26,997 bases of DNA from Bacillota bacterium. Lineage in GTDB: Bacteria > Bacillota > Clostridia > Oscillospirales > Acutalibacteraceae. The notes under the pieces were generated by a model. It had not been told where the DNA came from. It worked only from the letters and a program-made list of their open reading frames with translations, and searched no databases. Shown one piece after another: positions 14,834 to 23,065 of this stretch. The position numbers and the translations under genes are program-made. Numbering within the stretch: the first letter of the stretch is position 1; every line of letters begins with the position of its first letter. The stretch spans positions 1 through 26,997 of the forward strand of contig JAEWBE010000023.1 of assembly GCA_023391275.1 (NCBI GenBank), read 5' to 3'.

Positions 14834-15222
14834 TGGTTTTGAGTGAATTTAAAGATCTGGAAAGAAAGTTGGACAGATTGGTGAAAGAACCGGAAAACCC
14901 TCAGCTCTATCATGAAATTGGCGTGATGCTTTATGAAGCCGGGGATTTTCAAAATGCTGAAATGTATCTCCATAGAGCATATGAACTGACTCCTCTGGAT
15001 AAAGATATCCTGTACAATTATGCCTCACTGTTTTATTTTCAATCTGAATTTTTGAAAGACATTCCTCTTTACCAAGCCTGCCTGCAACTTGAACCGGATA
15101 ATCAGGATATCATTGAAAAGGTTGCCGATTCATATTATCAGACGGGGGAATATGAATCCGCAGCAAAATACATGGATTATCTGCAAAATCCTGGGAAGGC
15201 GGGTCCGCTACATGAACGGTAA
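14833..15222 (+). CDS. Short tetratricopeptide-repeat protein
   Basis: A 129-aa protein with about two and a half TPR units, with phrases such as NPQLYHEIGVMLYEAGDFQNA and DILYNYASLFYFQSEF. TPRs bind partner proteins, and here probably the neighbouring Maf or the glycosyltransferase. The gene overlaps the Maf stop; GTG 14830, ATG 14833 and TTG 14839 are all possible starts, with AGGGG at 14826-14830 best spaced for TTG 14839. Its end overlaps the next gene by 11 bases, and the next protein carries similar repeats, so the two may once have been a single chain. Confidence 0.8.
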   Translation: MVLSEFKDLERKLDRLVKEPENPQLYHEIGVMLYEAGDFQNAEMYLHRAYELTPLDKDILYNYASLFYFQSEFLKDIPLYQACLQLEPDNQDIIEKVADSYYQTGEYESAAKYMDYLQNPGKAGPLHER

Positions 15223-17770
15223 GAAACAGCTAAGTCTTTGTATGATCACAAAAAATAATGAAGAAAGCCTTCCTGCCTGTCTGGATGCTTTGAAAGAGGT
15301 TGTTGACGAAATCATTATTGCAGATATCGGATCAGATGACAGAACGATTGATGTGGCAAAAGCGAAAGGTGCAGACGTTTATCAGATAAAATGGGAAAAC
15401 AGCTTCAGCAAAGCCAAAAATTATTGTATTGATCACGCAAACGGAAGGTGGATTTTATTTCTTCAGGCAAATGAATCAATCCCCGGTGAATATCTTGAAC
15501 GAATGAAACCGCTCTTGGACAATCCAAATGCGGAAGGATATTTAATCTATGTTGATCACCAAGAGGAAGGCGTCGTTTCCCCGGTACAGTCTCTCCGTTT
15601 GCTCAGGAATCGCAGGGAATACCGGTTCCGGTTTAAATCCTTTGAGAGAATTCCTGACGAACATATTGCCAATATTCAGGAGTCTCATTTTAAAATCATA
15701 CATCACTCTGGCGACGAAGCATCCCGGGAAAAAAATCTGCGGTCACTTCTGTTGCAGGAAGATATGCTCGAACATCCACAAGACGGATATCTGCAATATA
15801 TTTATGGAATTGAACTGTTAAATAAGGGGGATTACGAAGGAAGTATTGAGCATTTTCAAAACGCACGTGAAAAGATTAATGCTGAATATTTGTTTGCCCC
15901 CCATCTGTATAAATGCTTGGGCTGGTCGCTCCTTTTTTTGGAACGATATGCCGACGCTTTGGAAGTGCTGAATGAGGGAGTTGATTATTTCCCTTTTTAT
16001 ACAGACCTTATGGTTATCCGGGCAGAATTGCATAAACAGCTCAAACAATATGAAGAGGCGGCTCGTGATTTGAAAGGCTGTTTGCTCATCAGGGAGCAGC
16101 CTGCTTTTCTGGTGCCTGAACCGGAAATCGACGCTTCGATTGTTTGTGAAAATTTGGCTGAAATATATGAACTGACCTTTAATTACAGGGAGGCCCTTGC
16201 TTATTATCAGCAAGCTTGCGAACTGAATCCTGAAAACTATGATTGCCTGTATAAAATAGGCGGTCTTGCACGCAAAGCGAATGCCGTGGAAACGGTTGAA
16301 GGTCTGTTTCATGCGGCGATGGAGGAAAAGAATTCCGAACGAGTCACGGTACTGATTGAAATCCTTTTTCAGCAGAGGGAATATTCTGAAATTTTAGATC
16401 ATATTGAGGATTTGGAATTACTGCTGGGGAAAGGCGACCAGACAGAGCGCGTTAGAATTTCCTGTGAAATTATGCAGGGAAATGCACAGGAGAGCTTTTC
16501 AAACATCAATAAAACCAACATTTACTATAATGAACTTTTACTGGAACGAATCAATAGCTGCTGGTACAATGACCAGTGGCTGCAAGGTGAAGAACTTCTG
16601 GAAGAGATGGATCGGATTACGGGTATAGACCCTTGGGCCAAGGCAGCATATCATTTGATTCATGAATTGCTGACCGGGAAAAACATACAAAATACAGTAA
16701 TTTCACAGCAGGAATATGAAACTGTCTATGCACGGCATGAAGATTTCCTTTGGCTTAAACAGGCGAGCAAAGCGAAAATTCTCCTGCCTCTTCTGTTAAC
16801 AGGGCAGGAGGATGACCAATATATCAGATTAGCACAGAGTTGGGCGGAGCACAATAATCTTTCGGTCGTTCAAATGCTTTTCCAATGTATTGCCGATGAA
16901 CGGAAAAAAACTGAATTTATTCAGCTAGTAACCGTACAGTTGATTCGCAGCGGTTATACTCAAACAGCCGAAGAAGTGCTGGGGTTAGGCGATTCTCAGC
17001 CGTTTGCGGCCTTGCGGCAAATTCTTTGGTCAAGGGGCTTTATGAATAGAATTGAAGAGTGGATTGGCGGAATGCAGAATATCATGCAGGAGGCTGCCGA
17101 GTCCGGAGCCGCGGCGTTACACATGGATAATCGTTCTTTAAAGTCTTTGCTGGGCTTTTATCAAAGCTTGAATAAGGCTGCAAATAATATAGATGAAGAT
17201 ATTTCTAAAGACGATGAACCGGAAATAACATGTGCTGAGGTACATGAAAAAATAGGGGATATATATGTAAAAACAAATAAAAGGAGGGAGGCTTTGTCCG
17301 CGTATTTGCGGGTGCTGCAATGGGACCCGAAAAATGAACGCGTACAGGACGAAATAGCAGAATTTTTCAATGAAAATCCCAGCCTTTTTCAAAGCTGCGA
17401 AAAAGGGCAGTGGGTTTGCGAAGGCAACTGGTTTCAATATAAACAGGATTTTATCTACTATGTTTACGGGATGGTCAGCTTTAGAAATCAGCAATATGAA
17501 AAGGCACTTGAGTTCTTCTCCCAAAATCCGGAGGGTGAAAAGTGCCGGCCTGTATTTCTTGCATACCGGGCCAGTATTTTATGGCTTCAGGGAAAAGAAA
17601 CGGAAATCCGCATGGACCGGCGCGAAATGACAGCGGATTTCATTCAGCTGTTTTACAGCATTTGTAAAGGATGCATTGTGGAGAAATTAAATAAAAGCTG
17701 TCAACAGTACCTTTATCACGACCTGATTGAAGATGAAATAGAAAGGGTGCAAAATCGGGTCTTGTTTTAA
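15212..17770 (+). CDS. Family 2 glycosyltransferase fused to a long TPR region, DxD motif altered
   Basis: An 852-aa protein. Residues 1 to about 230 form a GT2 (GT-A fold) domain with LSLCMITKNNEESLPACLDAL, DEIIIADIGSDDRT and WENSFSKAKNY, the usual pattern of TPR-linked GT2 enzymes. The rest consists of many degenerate TPRs such as EALAYYQQACELNPENYDCL and EALSAYLRVLQWDPKNERVQ. The expected metal-binding LDADE after WIL is LQANE here, so both acidic residues of DxD are lost. The domain may be inactive, or may work without a metal. ATG 15212 is the likely start, overlapping the previous stop; sequence upstream in this frame is antisense-like filler. A role in building or recognising the surface glycan is inferred from context. 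Confidence 0.87.
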   Translation: MNGKKQLSLCMITKNNEESLPACLDALKEVVDEIIIADIGSDDRTIDVAKAKGADVYQIKWENSFSKAKNYCIDHANGRWILFLQANESIPGEYLERMKPLLDNPNAEGYLIYVDHQEEGVVSPVQSLRLLRNRREYRFRFKSFERIPDEHIANIQESHFKIIHHSGDEASREKNLRSLLLQEDMLEHPQDGYLQYIYGIELLNKGDYEGSIEHFQNAREKINAEYLFAPHLYKCLGWSLLFLERYADALEVLNEGVDYFPFYTDLMVIRAELHKQLKQYEEAARDLKGCLLIREQPAFLVPEPEIDASIVCENLAEIYELTFNYREALAYYQQACELNPENYDCLYKIGGLARKANAVETVEGLFHAAMEEKNSERVTVLIEILFQQREYSEILDHIEDLELLLGKGDQTERVRISCEIMQGNAQESFSNINKTNIYYNELLLERINSCWYNDQWLQGEELLEEMDRITGIDPWAKAAYHLIHELLTGKNIQNTVISQQEYETVYARHEDFLWLKQASKAKILLPLLLTGQEDDQYIRLAQSWAEHNNLSVVQMLFQCIADERKKTEFIQLVTVQLIRSGYTQTAEEVLGLGDSQPFAALRQILWSRGFMNRIEEWIGGMQNIMQEAAESGAAALHMDNRSLKSLLGFYQSLNKAANNIDEDISKDDEPEITCAEVHEKIGDIYVKTNKRREALSAYLRVLQWDPKNERVQDEIAEFFNENPSLFQSCEKGQWVCEGNWFQYKQDFIYYVYGMVSFRNQQYEKALEFFSQNPEGEKCRPVFLAYRASILWLQGKETEIRMDRREMTADFIQLFYSICKGCIVEKLNKSCQQYLYHDLIEDEIERVQNRVLF

Positions 17771-17794
17771 GAGCCCGTTTAGCTGCGCGCTGAA

Positions 17795-17846
17795 AGACCG
17801 CATGGATACTGATTTTCAGTACCCATGCGGTCTCCTGTGTTTTATT
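17795..17846 (+). terminator. Terminator ending the glycosylation group
   Basis: AGACCGCATGG (17795-17805) pairs with CCATGCGGTCT (17823-17833), with TACTGA/TCAGTA pairing inside, then a T-rich stretch after CCTGTG. It lies 25 bases after the glycosyltransferase stop and between convergent gene groups. Confidence 0.75.
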
Positions 17847-17905
17847 AGACTTTAAAAGCTTCCCCGGTTTAAAAAGATTCCTTGAAGCGCAGTATTTTGG
17901 ATTCT

Positions 17906-19738
17906 TTAAAAATCTGTTTTCAGCACACGCATAGCCGACTCCTCCGCAAACTGACTGCTGTACAGCGTGTGATAATAGCCGTGCTTAAGCAGCAGCTCAG
18001 TATGCCTGCCTTGCTCGACAATTTTGCCGTCTTTCACCACGAGGATCAGATCGGCGTGCCGGATCGTGGACAGCCGGTGGGCAATCAGGAACGAGGTACG
18101 GTTTTTTAACAAATGCGAGATCGCCGTTTGAATGAGCTGTTCTGTCTGGGTGTCAATGGAGGAGGTAGCTTCGTCCAAAACAAAAATACGGGGATTGGCG
18201 AGCACGGCGCGTGCAAAGGAGATAAGCTGTTTTTCGCCTGTGGACAAACGGTCGCCGCCTTCGCCGACATTGCTTTCATAACCGTTTTCAAGTTTTTTCA
18301 CCACAGTGTCGGCACTCACGGCTTCGGCCGCGCGCATGACTTCCTCGTCTGTGGCGGTCAGCTTTCCATACCGGATATTCTCCATCACTGTACCGGAAAA
18401 CAGGTGCGGATTCTGCAGCACATATCCAATGTTGCTGTGCAGCCAAAGCTGGCTGCGCTCGCGGTAATCGCGGCCGTCAATCAGAATCTGACCCGAAGTA
18501 GGTTCGAAGAAGCGGCATGCCAGGTTCACCAGCGTGCTTTTTCCCGCGCCTGTTTCGCCCACAATGGCCACCGTGGTGCCGACGGGAATCTTCAGGCTGA
18601 AATGGCTGAGTACATCCTCGTTGCCGTCCGGGTACCGAAAACTTATATCGCGAAATTCAATGTCGCCGCCGATTGGTTCCCAGTTTTCCTTTTTCGGATG
18701 AAACGAGTCGCCATACTTTTCAATGACCTCCGGGGAATCGACGATATCCGGTTTTTTGTCCAGCAGCCCGGTCACGCGTTCAATGTTTGACTGAACGGAA
18801 ATCACATCTGAAAAGTTGCGCGCCAGCTGCTGAATCGGTTCAAAAATGCCGACCGCGTAAGAGGTAAACGCCGACAGGGTCCCGAGCAACAGAGTCTGCC
18901 CCAGCACCATGGTGCCGCCGCGGGCCAGCACAACGGCTGTGGCAAGCGAACTCATGAGCAGAACCAGCGAAATGTATACGGCGCTCAGGCGGGCGGCACG
19001 GATGGAGGAAACCCGCATATCCTGGGTGATATCGGTAAAATCATGATGATTTTTCTCCTCAATCACCAGTGTTTTGGAGGTTTTTGCACCCATAATACCT
19101 TCATTATAGGCGCTTGTAATTTTAGAATTCACTTTGCGGACACGGCGGTTCCAGTGCAGAATGCGGTTCTGAAAATAAAAAGTCAGCAGCGCAATGGCGG
19201 GCACTACCAGAATCACAAGCAGCGCCAGTTTGGAATTCAGCATCAGCATGGCGGCGAACACCCCCAGCACATAGGTGGCCGACCACAGAATATCGAAGAA
19301 ATTCCAGGCCACCAGGCTCGCAATCCGGTCTGTGTCGCTCATTACACGGGATAAAATGTAACCTACCGGAGTCACATTGTAGAATGAAAAAGACAGAGTC
19401 TGCAAATGGACAAAGCAGGCGCGTTTCAGGTCGCGCCCCAGATTCATTTCTATTCGCATAGAGCCGCGGGTAAACACAATCACGCCCAGTGTCTGCAGCA
19501 AAATGACGGCCGCGTATGTAAGCGCAAAGAGCGCCAGCCCCGCTGTGGTGTGAGCCCCGATAAAACGGTCGATTGCATACCGCTGGAACAGCGGCAGCAG
19601 GATGTCCACAGCGGCGCACAGAAGGTTAAAAACAAAGACCATGGTCAGGGTGCGCCGGTAAGGCTTTAAATAGGGTAGAATGCCTTTCCAGATTTTTAAG
19701 CTGAACGATTTGCTGTATTCCTGTTCATCATAGCCCAT
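17906..19738 (-). CDS. ABC exporter half-transporter, BmrD-like subunit (non-canonical signature)
   Basis: A 610-aa fused membrane and ATPase subunit of the multidrug/lipid exporter type. Six helices fill about residues 25-320. The ATPase domain has Walker A GETGAGKST near residue 395, Q-loop VLQNPHLFSGT, signature LSTGEKQ instead of LSGGQ near 498, Walker B FVLDEATSS with its catalytic Glu, and switch His in LIAHRLS. Combined with the partner's features, this gives one normal and one degenerate ATP site, as in heterodimers such as BmrCD and TM287/288. The start ATG overlaps the partner's stop (TAATG), so translation is coupled. The substrate is unknown; drug or lipid export is likely. Confidence 0.92.
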   Translation of the reverse strand: MGYDEQEYSKSFSLKIWKGILPYLKPYRRTLTMVFVFNLLCAAVDILLPLFQRYAIDRFIGAHTTAGLALFALTYAAVILLQTLGVIVFTRGSMRIEMNLGRDLKRACFVHLQTLSFSFYNVTPVGYILSRVMSDTDRIASLVAWNFFDILWSATYVLGVFAAMLMLNSKLALLVILVVPAIALLTFYFQNRILHWNRRVRKVNSKITSAYNEGIMGAKTSKTLVIEEKNHHDFTDITQDMRVSSIRAARLSAVYISLVLLMSSLATAVVLARGGTMVLGQTLLLGTLSAFTSYAVGIFEPIQQLARNFSDVISVQSNIERVTGLLDKKPDIVDSPEVIEKYGDSFHPKKENWEPIGGDIEFRDISFRYPDGNEDVLSHFSLKIPVGTTVAIVGETGAGKSTLVNLACRFFEPTSGQILIDGRDYRERSQLWLHSNIGYVLQNPHLFSGTVMENIRYGKLTATDEEVMRAAEAVSADTVVKKLENGYESNVGEGGDRLSTGEKQLISFARAVLANPRIFVLDEATSSIDTQTEQLIQTAISHLLKNRTSFLIAHRLSTIRHADLILVVKDGKIVEQGRHTELLLKHGYYHTLYSSQFAEESAMRVLKTDF

Positions 19739-21573
19739 TACATCTCCTCCTTTTCCAGCAGCATCCGGTCGTCGCTGCTCATTTGGATGTCATAAATATT
19801 CCTGTAGATTCCGTCCTGCTGGATTAACTCTTCGTGGGTGCCGAACTCCGCAATTTTTCCGTCGTCCAAAACCAGAATCCGGTCGGCCTGCATCAGTGTC
19901 GTAATCCGGTGGGATATCAGAATGACAGTGGATTTCCCCAGATTTTTTTTCAATGCCTCGCGGATTTGCGCGTCCGTTTCCGAATCAACGGCGGAAAGCG
20001 AATCGTCAAACACCATAATAGGCGCCTGCTGCATCAGCATGCGGGCAATCGCAACACGCTGCTTCTGCCCGCCGGAAAGGGTTACGCCCCGTTCACCCAC
20101 AATGGTTTCATAGCCGTTGGCGAAATCCTTCACCGCGTCGTCTACACAGGCAATCCGTGCGGCCCGGCGAACCTCGTCCCGTGAAGCGCCGGGCCGTGTG
20201 GCACGGATATTTTCCTCAATGGTACGGGAGAACAGGAACGATTCCTGCAGCACCATGCCGATATTTTCGCGCAGCCAGGCATACCTGATTTTGGCGATAT
20301 CCACGCCGCCGATGGTAATGCTGCCGCACGACGGCGGCAGCTCATACAGCCGGTCCAAAAGATGCATCAATGTGGATTTTCCGCTTCCCGTACCGCCAAG
20401 GATTGCAAACGTGCTCCCGGCTGGAATTGTAAAATCAATATCTTTCAGCACCGGCTTTTGGCTTTCGTAGCCGAAGCTGATATGATGAAATGCAATATCT
20501 CCGTTCATCGGCGGTTCCGTGGCACCGGGGGCATCCTGTTCTTCCTCCGCATCCAGAATATAAGCCACACGCTCAATGGAAACACCGGCTTTGCTCATCT
20601 CGGATAAAATGCGGCCCAGTCCCCTGACGGGCCAGATCAGCGTGGAGTTATAGGATACAAACGCAAGGAATTCCCCCAGGGTGATTCCTCCGTTCACCGT
20701 CTCTATTACGCCGACGGTAATAACAACCAGAATTTGCAGGCCGGTAATCAGGTCGCCGATTCCCCAATAGGCGCTCAGCAGGCGCCCCAGTCGAATCCAC
20801 AGGCTTGCAAAACGGTCGTTGCGTTCGTCAAAACGATCAATTTCAAAACGTTCGCGGCCAAACGCTCGCACCACCCGCACTCCGGTCAGATTTTCCTGTA
20901 CGGTGGAGGAAAGTTCCCCCTCGGCCTCATCGGCCATGCGGAATCGTTTGGCGATTTTTGCATAGAAAATACCGGAATATCCCACTACAAGCGGAATGAA
21001 CAGAAGTGCTATCAATGATATTTTAGCATTCATGGAGAACATAATGCCAATGGAGAGGATGATCAGAAACACCGTGCGGAACACTTCCAGCATCTGGCTG
21101 CTGACGAAATTTCGGATTACATCCACATCAGATGTACAGCGCTGGATGATTTCACCTGTCTGATGCCGGTTATGCCAGGAAAACGGAAGCCGCTGAATAT
21201 GACCGAACAGCTGGTCGCGCAGCGACTTTACAAAAGTTTCCGATACTTTTGCCACGCCCATTCGGCTGATATAGCTGCAAAGGCCTGACAGAACCGCCAC
21301 CAACAAAATTGCCGCCGCGGCAAGCAGCAGGGTACGCGTGGGGTTGCTGCGGGCCTCCTGCAGGGAAAGCCCCCGTACCAGCCAGCCGGGCAAGTCATAG
21401 GCCTGCCCGCCGATTACGGAGTCTACCACGATACGGATGATTTGCGGCGTGACGGCGTTCAGAGCGGTGTTCAGCATGGAAAAAACCAGCGCCGCCGCGA
21501 ACAGACTGACGCTTCCTTTTAGAAAGCGCCGGATCAGTCCCGCTTTCTTTTCTTTTGGCTGTTGTTTTTTCAT
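19738..21573 (-). CDS. ABC exporter half-transporter, BmrC-like subunit (Asp in Walker B)
   Basis: A 611-aa fused membrane and ATPase subunit and likely obligate partner of the next gene. Six helices precede the ATPase domain, with Walker A GGTGSGKST near residue 393, Q-loop VLQESFLFSRT, canonical signature LSGGQKQ near 498, and Walker B IMVFDDSLSAVD. The usual catalytic Glu there is Asp, as in the degenerate-site subunit of BmrCD-type pairs. There is no C39 peptidase domain, so it is not a leader-cleaving bacteriocin exporter. The start is ATG 21573-21571, with AAGGA eight bases upstream; a longer frame to 21684 would run through the terminator hairpin. A leader ORF and terminator lie directly upstream. 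Confidence 0.92.
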   Translation of the reverse strand: MKKQQPKEKKAGLIRRFLKGSVSLFAAALVFSMLNTALNAVTPQIIRIVVDSVIGGQAYDLPGWLVRGLSLQEARSNPTRTLLLAAAAILLVAVLSGLCSYISRMGVAKVSETFVKSLRDQLFGHIQRLPFSWHNRHQTGEIIQRCTSDVDVIRNFVSSQMLEVFRTVFLIILSIGIMFSMNAKISLIALLFIPLVVGYSGIFYAKIAKRFRMADEAEGELSSTVQENLTGVRVVRAFGRERFEIDRFDERNDRFASLWIRLGRLLSAYWGIGDLITGLQILVVITVGVIETVNGGITLGEFLAFVSYNSTLIWPVRGLGRILSEMSKAGVSIERVAYILDAEEEQDAPGATEPPMNGDIAFHHISFGYESQKPVLKDIDFTIPAGSTFAILGGTGSGKSTLMHLLDRLYELPPSCGSITIGGVDIAKIRYAWLRENIGMVLQESFLFSRTIEENIRATRPGASRDEVRRAARIACVDDAVKDFANGYETIVGERGVTLSGGQKQRVAIARMLMQQAPIMVFDDSLSAVDSETDAQIREALKKNLGKSTVILISHRITTLMQADRILVLDDGKIAEFGTHEELIQQDGIYRNIYDIQMSSDDRMLLEKEEM

Positions 21574-21602
21574 GGCATTCATCCTTTTAAACAATATAAT
21601 AA

Positions 21603-21633
21603 AAAAGCGCCTCTGATTATCAGAGGCGCTTTT
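21603..21633 (-). terminator. Attenuator-type terminator between leader ORF and ABC genes
   Basis: A perfect 14-bp stem, AAAAGCGCCTCTGA with TCAGAGGCGCTTTT, closes a 3-base loop. On the minus strand it is followed by more T residues (TTTTTTATTATATT). It lies 44 bases after the leader stop and 30 bases before the ABC start, so most transcripts should stop here unless it is prevented from forming. A second hairpin, TTTTGCG/CGCAAAA (21654-21675), sits immediately after the leader stop codon. Confidence 0.85.
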
Positions 21634-21676
21634 GTCACAGTATTCCTGCCTGTTTTTGCGCAGTATCACGCAAAAC

Positions 21677-21766
21677 CTATACACAGAATGCGGACAAAAT
21701 GACTTCTGAATTGAATTCTGTTTCAGAACCGCCGGCCTTTGCTGTAGAATACTCGCCTTTTTTCAT
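21677..21766 (-). CDS. 29-residue leader peptide upstream of the ABC exporter pair
   Basis: A short ORF too small for routine gene calling: ATG at 21766-21764 and TAG at 21679-21677. The Shine-Dalgarno sequence AAGGAGG (21781-21775) is perfect, with eight bases of spacing, and a consensus promoter lies 40 bases upstream. The peptide starts MKKGEYSTAKAGG and ends EVILSAFCV. A hairpin follows two bases after the stop, then a strong terminator, then the ABC genes. This arrangement matches ribosome-mediated attenuation of bmrCD by the BmrB leader in B. subtilis. The peptide itself is not recognisably similar to BmrB. A secreted peptide is an alternative, but no modification enzyme or peptidase exporter is nearby. 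Confidence 0.65.
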   Translation of the reverse strand: MKKGEYSTAKAGGSETEFNSEVILSAFCV

Positions 21767-21804
21767 CTTGTCCGCCTCCTTATTTTTTGAATCACAACGC
21801 ATTA

Positions 21805-21833
21805 AGTATAACCCGCCTTTTTTTATATGTCAA
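21805..21833 (-). promoter_or_regulatory. Consensus sigma-A promoter for the leader-ABC transcript
   Basis: Read on the minus strand, TTGACA (21833-21828), a 17-base spacer and TATACT (21810-21805) give a near-perfect housekeeping promoter. The predicted start near 21798 leaves only about 15 bases before the leader Shine-Dalgarno site. Such a strong promoter in front of a strong terminator fits control by attenuation rather than by initiation. Confidence 0.8.
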
Positions 21834-21936
21834 CAAATATCTCCTAAATAATCCATGCCGCGCAGCGATGCACGGCGGCTTATGTATTCGCGGCAGAGTT
21901 TGTTCCTCTGCGCACCATGAATGGCGGCGCCGATGT

Positions 21937-21965
21937 TTGACAATCATATTGTACAGTGTTATATT
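21937..21965 (+). promoter_or_regulatory. Sigma-A promoter for the lipid kinase gene
   Basis: TTGACA (21937-21942), a 17-base spacer and TATATT (21960-21965). It is divergent from the ABC leader promoter. GCAGAG (21893-21898) / CTCTGC (21906-21911) just upstream is an inverted repeat that could bind a regulator; this is not established. Confidence 0.75.
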
Positions 21966-22005
21966 ATTCACAGATAAAAGCTGCTTCAGAAAAACAGGTG
22001 GGAAC

Positions 22006-22089
22006 ATGGATGTAATCTGGTTGGATTTATATAGCAACCTTTTCGGGCGGGGATTGGTAAAAGAGGTGCATGAAAATGCCATTCGATAA
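22006..22089 (+). CDS. Possible 27-residue upstream ORF overlapping the kinase start
   Basis: ATG 22006 follows AGGTGGG in the leader of the kinase mRNA and opens a 27-codon frame (start MDVIWLDLYSN, end ENAIR) that stops at 22089, 14 bases inside the kinase gene. Its ribosome would arrive at the kinase start, so it could couple or modulate translation. No similarity is recognised and it may be chance. Confidence 0.3.
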   Translation: MDVIWLDLYSNLFGRGLVKEVHENAIR

Positions 22090-22981
22090 AGCGAAAAAAA
22101 TCCTGCTGATTACGAACCCTACGGCAGGAAAACAGAGGGCAAAGGCCGGAGTAACCAGTGCGGCTGACTTATTTTTAGAAAAGGGATATATTACGACTGC
22201 GCTTACCACCACAAAGAAAGGTGATGCGGCCGAGTTTGTGGAAGAATTCGCTGGTCAACATGATATGGTCGTTTGCTGCGGCGGGGATGGTACGCTGAAT
22301 GAAATTATTTCCGGCTTAATGCAGGCTGAAAGCCGGATACCAATCGGTTACATTCCTGCCGGAACCACCAATGATATGGCAAAAACGCTGCATCTTTCTA
22401 AGAATATCAAAAAAGCGGTTTATGTTGTTTTGAACGGACAGCCTGTGTATCAGGACATTGGTATTTTTAATAACACAGATTATTTTTCGTATGTTGCCTC
22501 CTTTGGCGCTTTTACGAAAGTTTCTTACGCTACACCGCAGTGGATGAAAAATAAATTCGGCCATTTGGCGTATGTTCTGGATGGAATCAGGAGCGTGGGG
22601 GATATCCACCCGTATCGGCTGAAGGTCACTGCGGACGGTTTGGAAGAAGAGGGTGAATTTGTCTATGGAAGCGTTACGAATTCTTCCTCCGTGGGTGGAA
22701 TCATTCAATTTAAGCGGGAAGATGTATGTTTGAATGATGGGCAATTTGAGGTTTTACTCGTCCGCAATCCTACAAATCCGGTGGAGGTTCGCAGTATCTT
22801 TTATGGATTGATTCATCATAACTATAATAAAAATAATGTTTTGTTTTTTCATGCAAAAGAGATTTCGTTTCAATTTGAACAGGAAACATCATGGACAGTA
22901 GACGGGGAATTCGCAGGGCGGCCCCGGGAAGTCCATATTAAAAATCTGCATAATGCCGTTCAAATTATTCGGAAGCAATAG
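22076..22981 (+). CDS. Diacylglycerol/lipid kinase, DagK-YegS-LCB5 family
   Basis: A 301-aa cytoplasmic lipid kinase of the DAGK catalytic family, which phosphorylates diacylglycerol or similar lipids with ATP and recycles diacylglycerol into phosphatidate. NPTAGKQRA near the N-terminus and CCGGDGTLNEIISGL near residues 65-80 are the nucleotide-binding motifs; IGYIPAGTTNDMAKTL is the second conserved loop. The C-terminal half is beta-rich and includes the family's WTVDGE segment. Length is typical. ATG 22076 is nine bases from AGAGG; ATG 22070 is two codons upstream but too close to that site. It has its own promoter and terminator. Confidence 0.92.
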   Translation: MPFDKAKKILLITNPTAGKQRAKAGVTSAADLFLEKGYITTALTTTKKGDAAEFVEEFAGQHDMVVCCGGDGTLNEIISGLMQAESRIPIGYIPAGTTNDMAKTLHLSKNIKKAVYVVLNGQPVYQDIGIFNNTDYFSYVASFGAFTKVSYATPQWMKNKFGHLAYVLDGIRSVGDIHPYRLKVTADGLEEEGEFVYGSVTNSSSVGGIIQFKREDVCLNDGQFEVLLVRNPTNPVEVRSIFYGLIHHNYNKNNVLFFHAKEISFQFEQETSWTVDGEFAGRPREVHIKNLHNAVQIIRKQ

Positions 22982-22993
22982 GGATAATAATAG

Positions 22994-23030
22994 CGCCTTC
23001 ACTCCGGTTTTTCAGAGTGAAGGCGTTTTT
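22994..23030 (+). terminator. Terminator between the convergent kinase and tgl genes
   Basis: CGCCTTCACTC (22994-23004) pairs with GAGTGAAGGCG (23015-23025), an 11-bp perfect stem followed by five T. It directly follows the kinase stop. Confidence 0.88.
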
Positions 23031-23065
23031 AAAAATACCCGGGTGCGGCAAGTCGGGTCCCCATG

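Noticed and set aside
15089..15211. Longer start of the GT2-TPR protein
   Set aside because: This lies inside the TPR gene in another frame, and its residues do not match the family, which begins near LSLCMITKN.
18113..18790. 225-aa plus-strand ORF
   Set aside because: It is antisense to the ABC ATPase domain, which has all its motifs on the minus strand.
21677..21766. 29-residue peptide as a modified-peptide (RiPP) precursor with its exporters
   Set aside because: No modification enzyme or C39 peptidase is nearby, and the ABC pair is of the multidrug type. The terminator arrangement fits a regulatory leader better, though a peptide product is not excluded.
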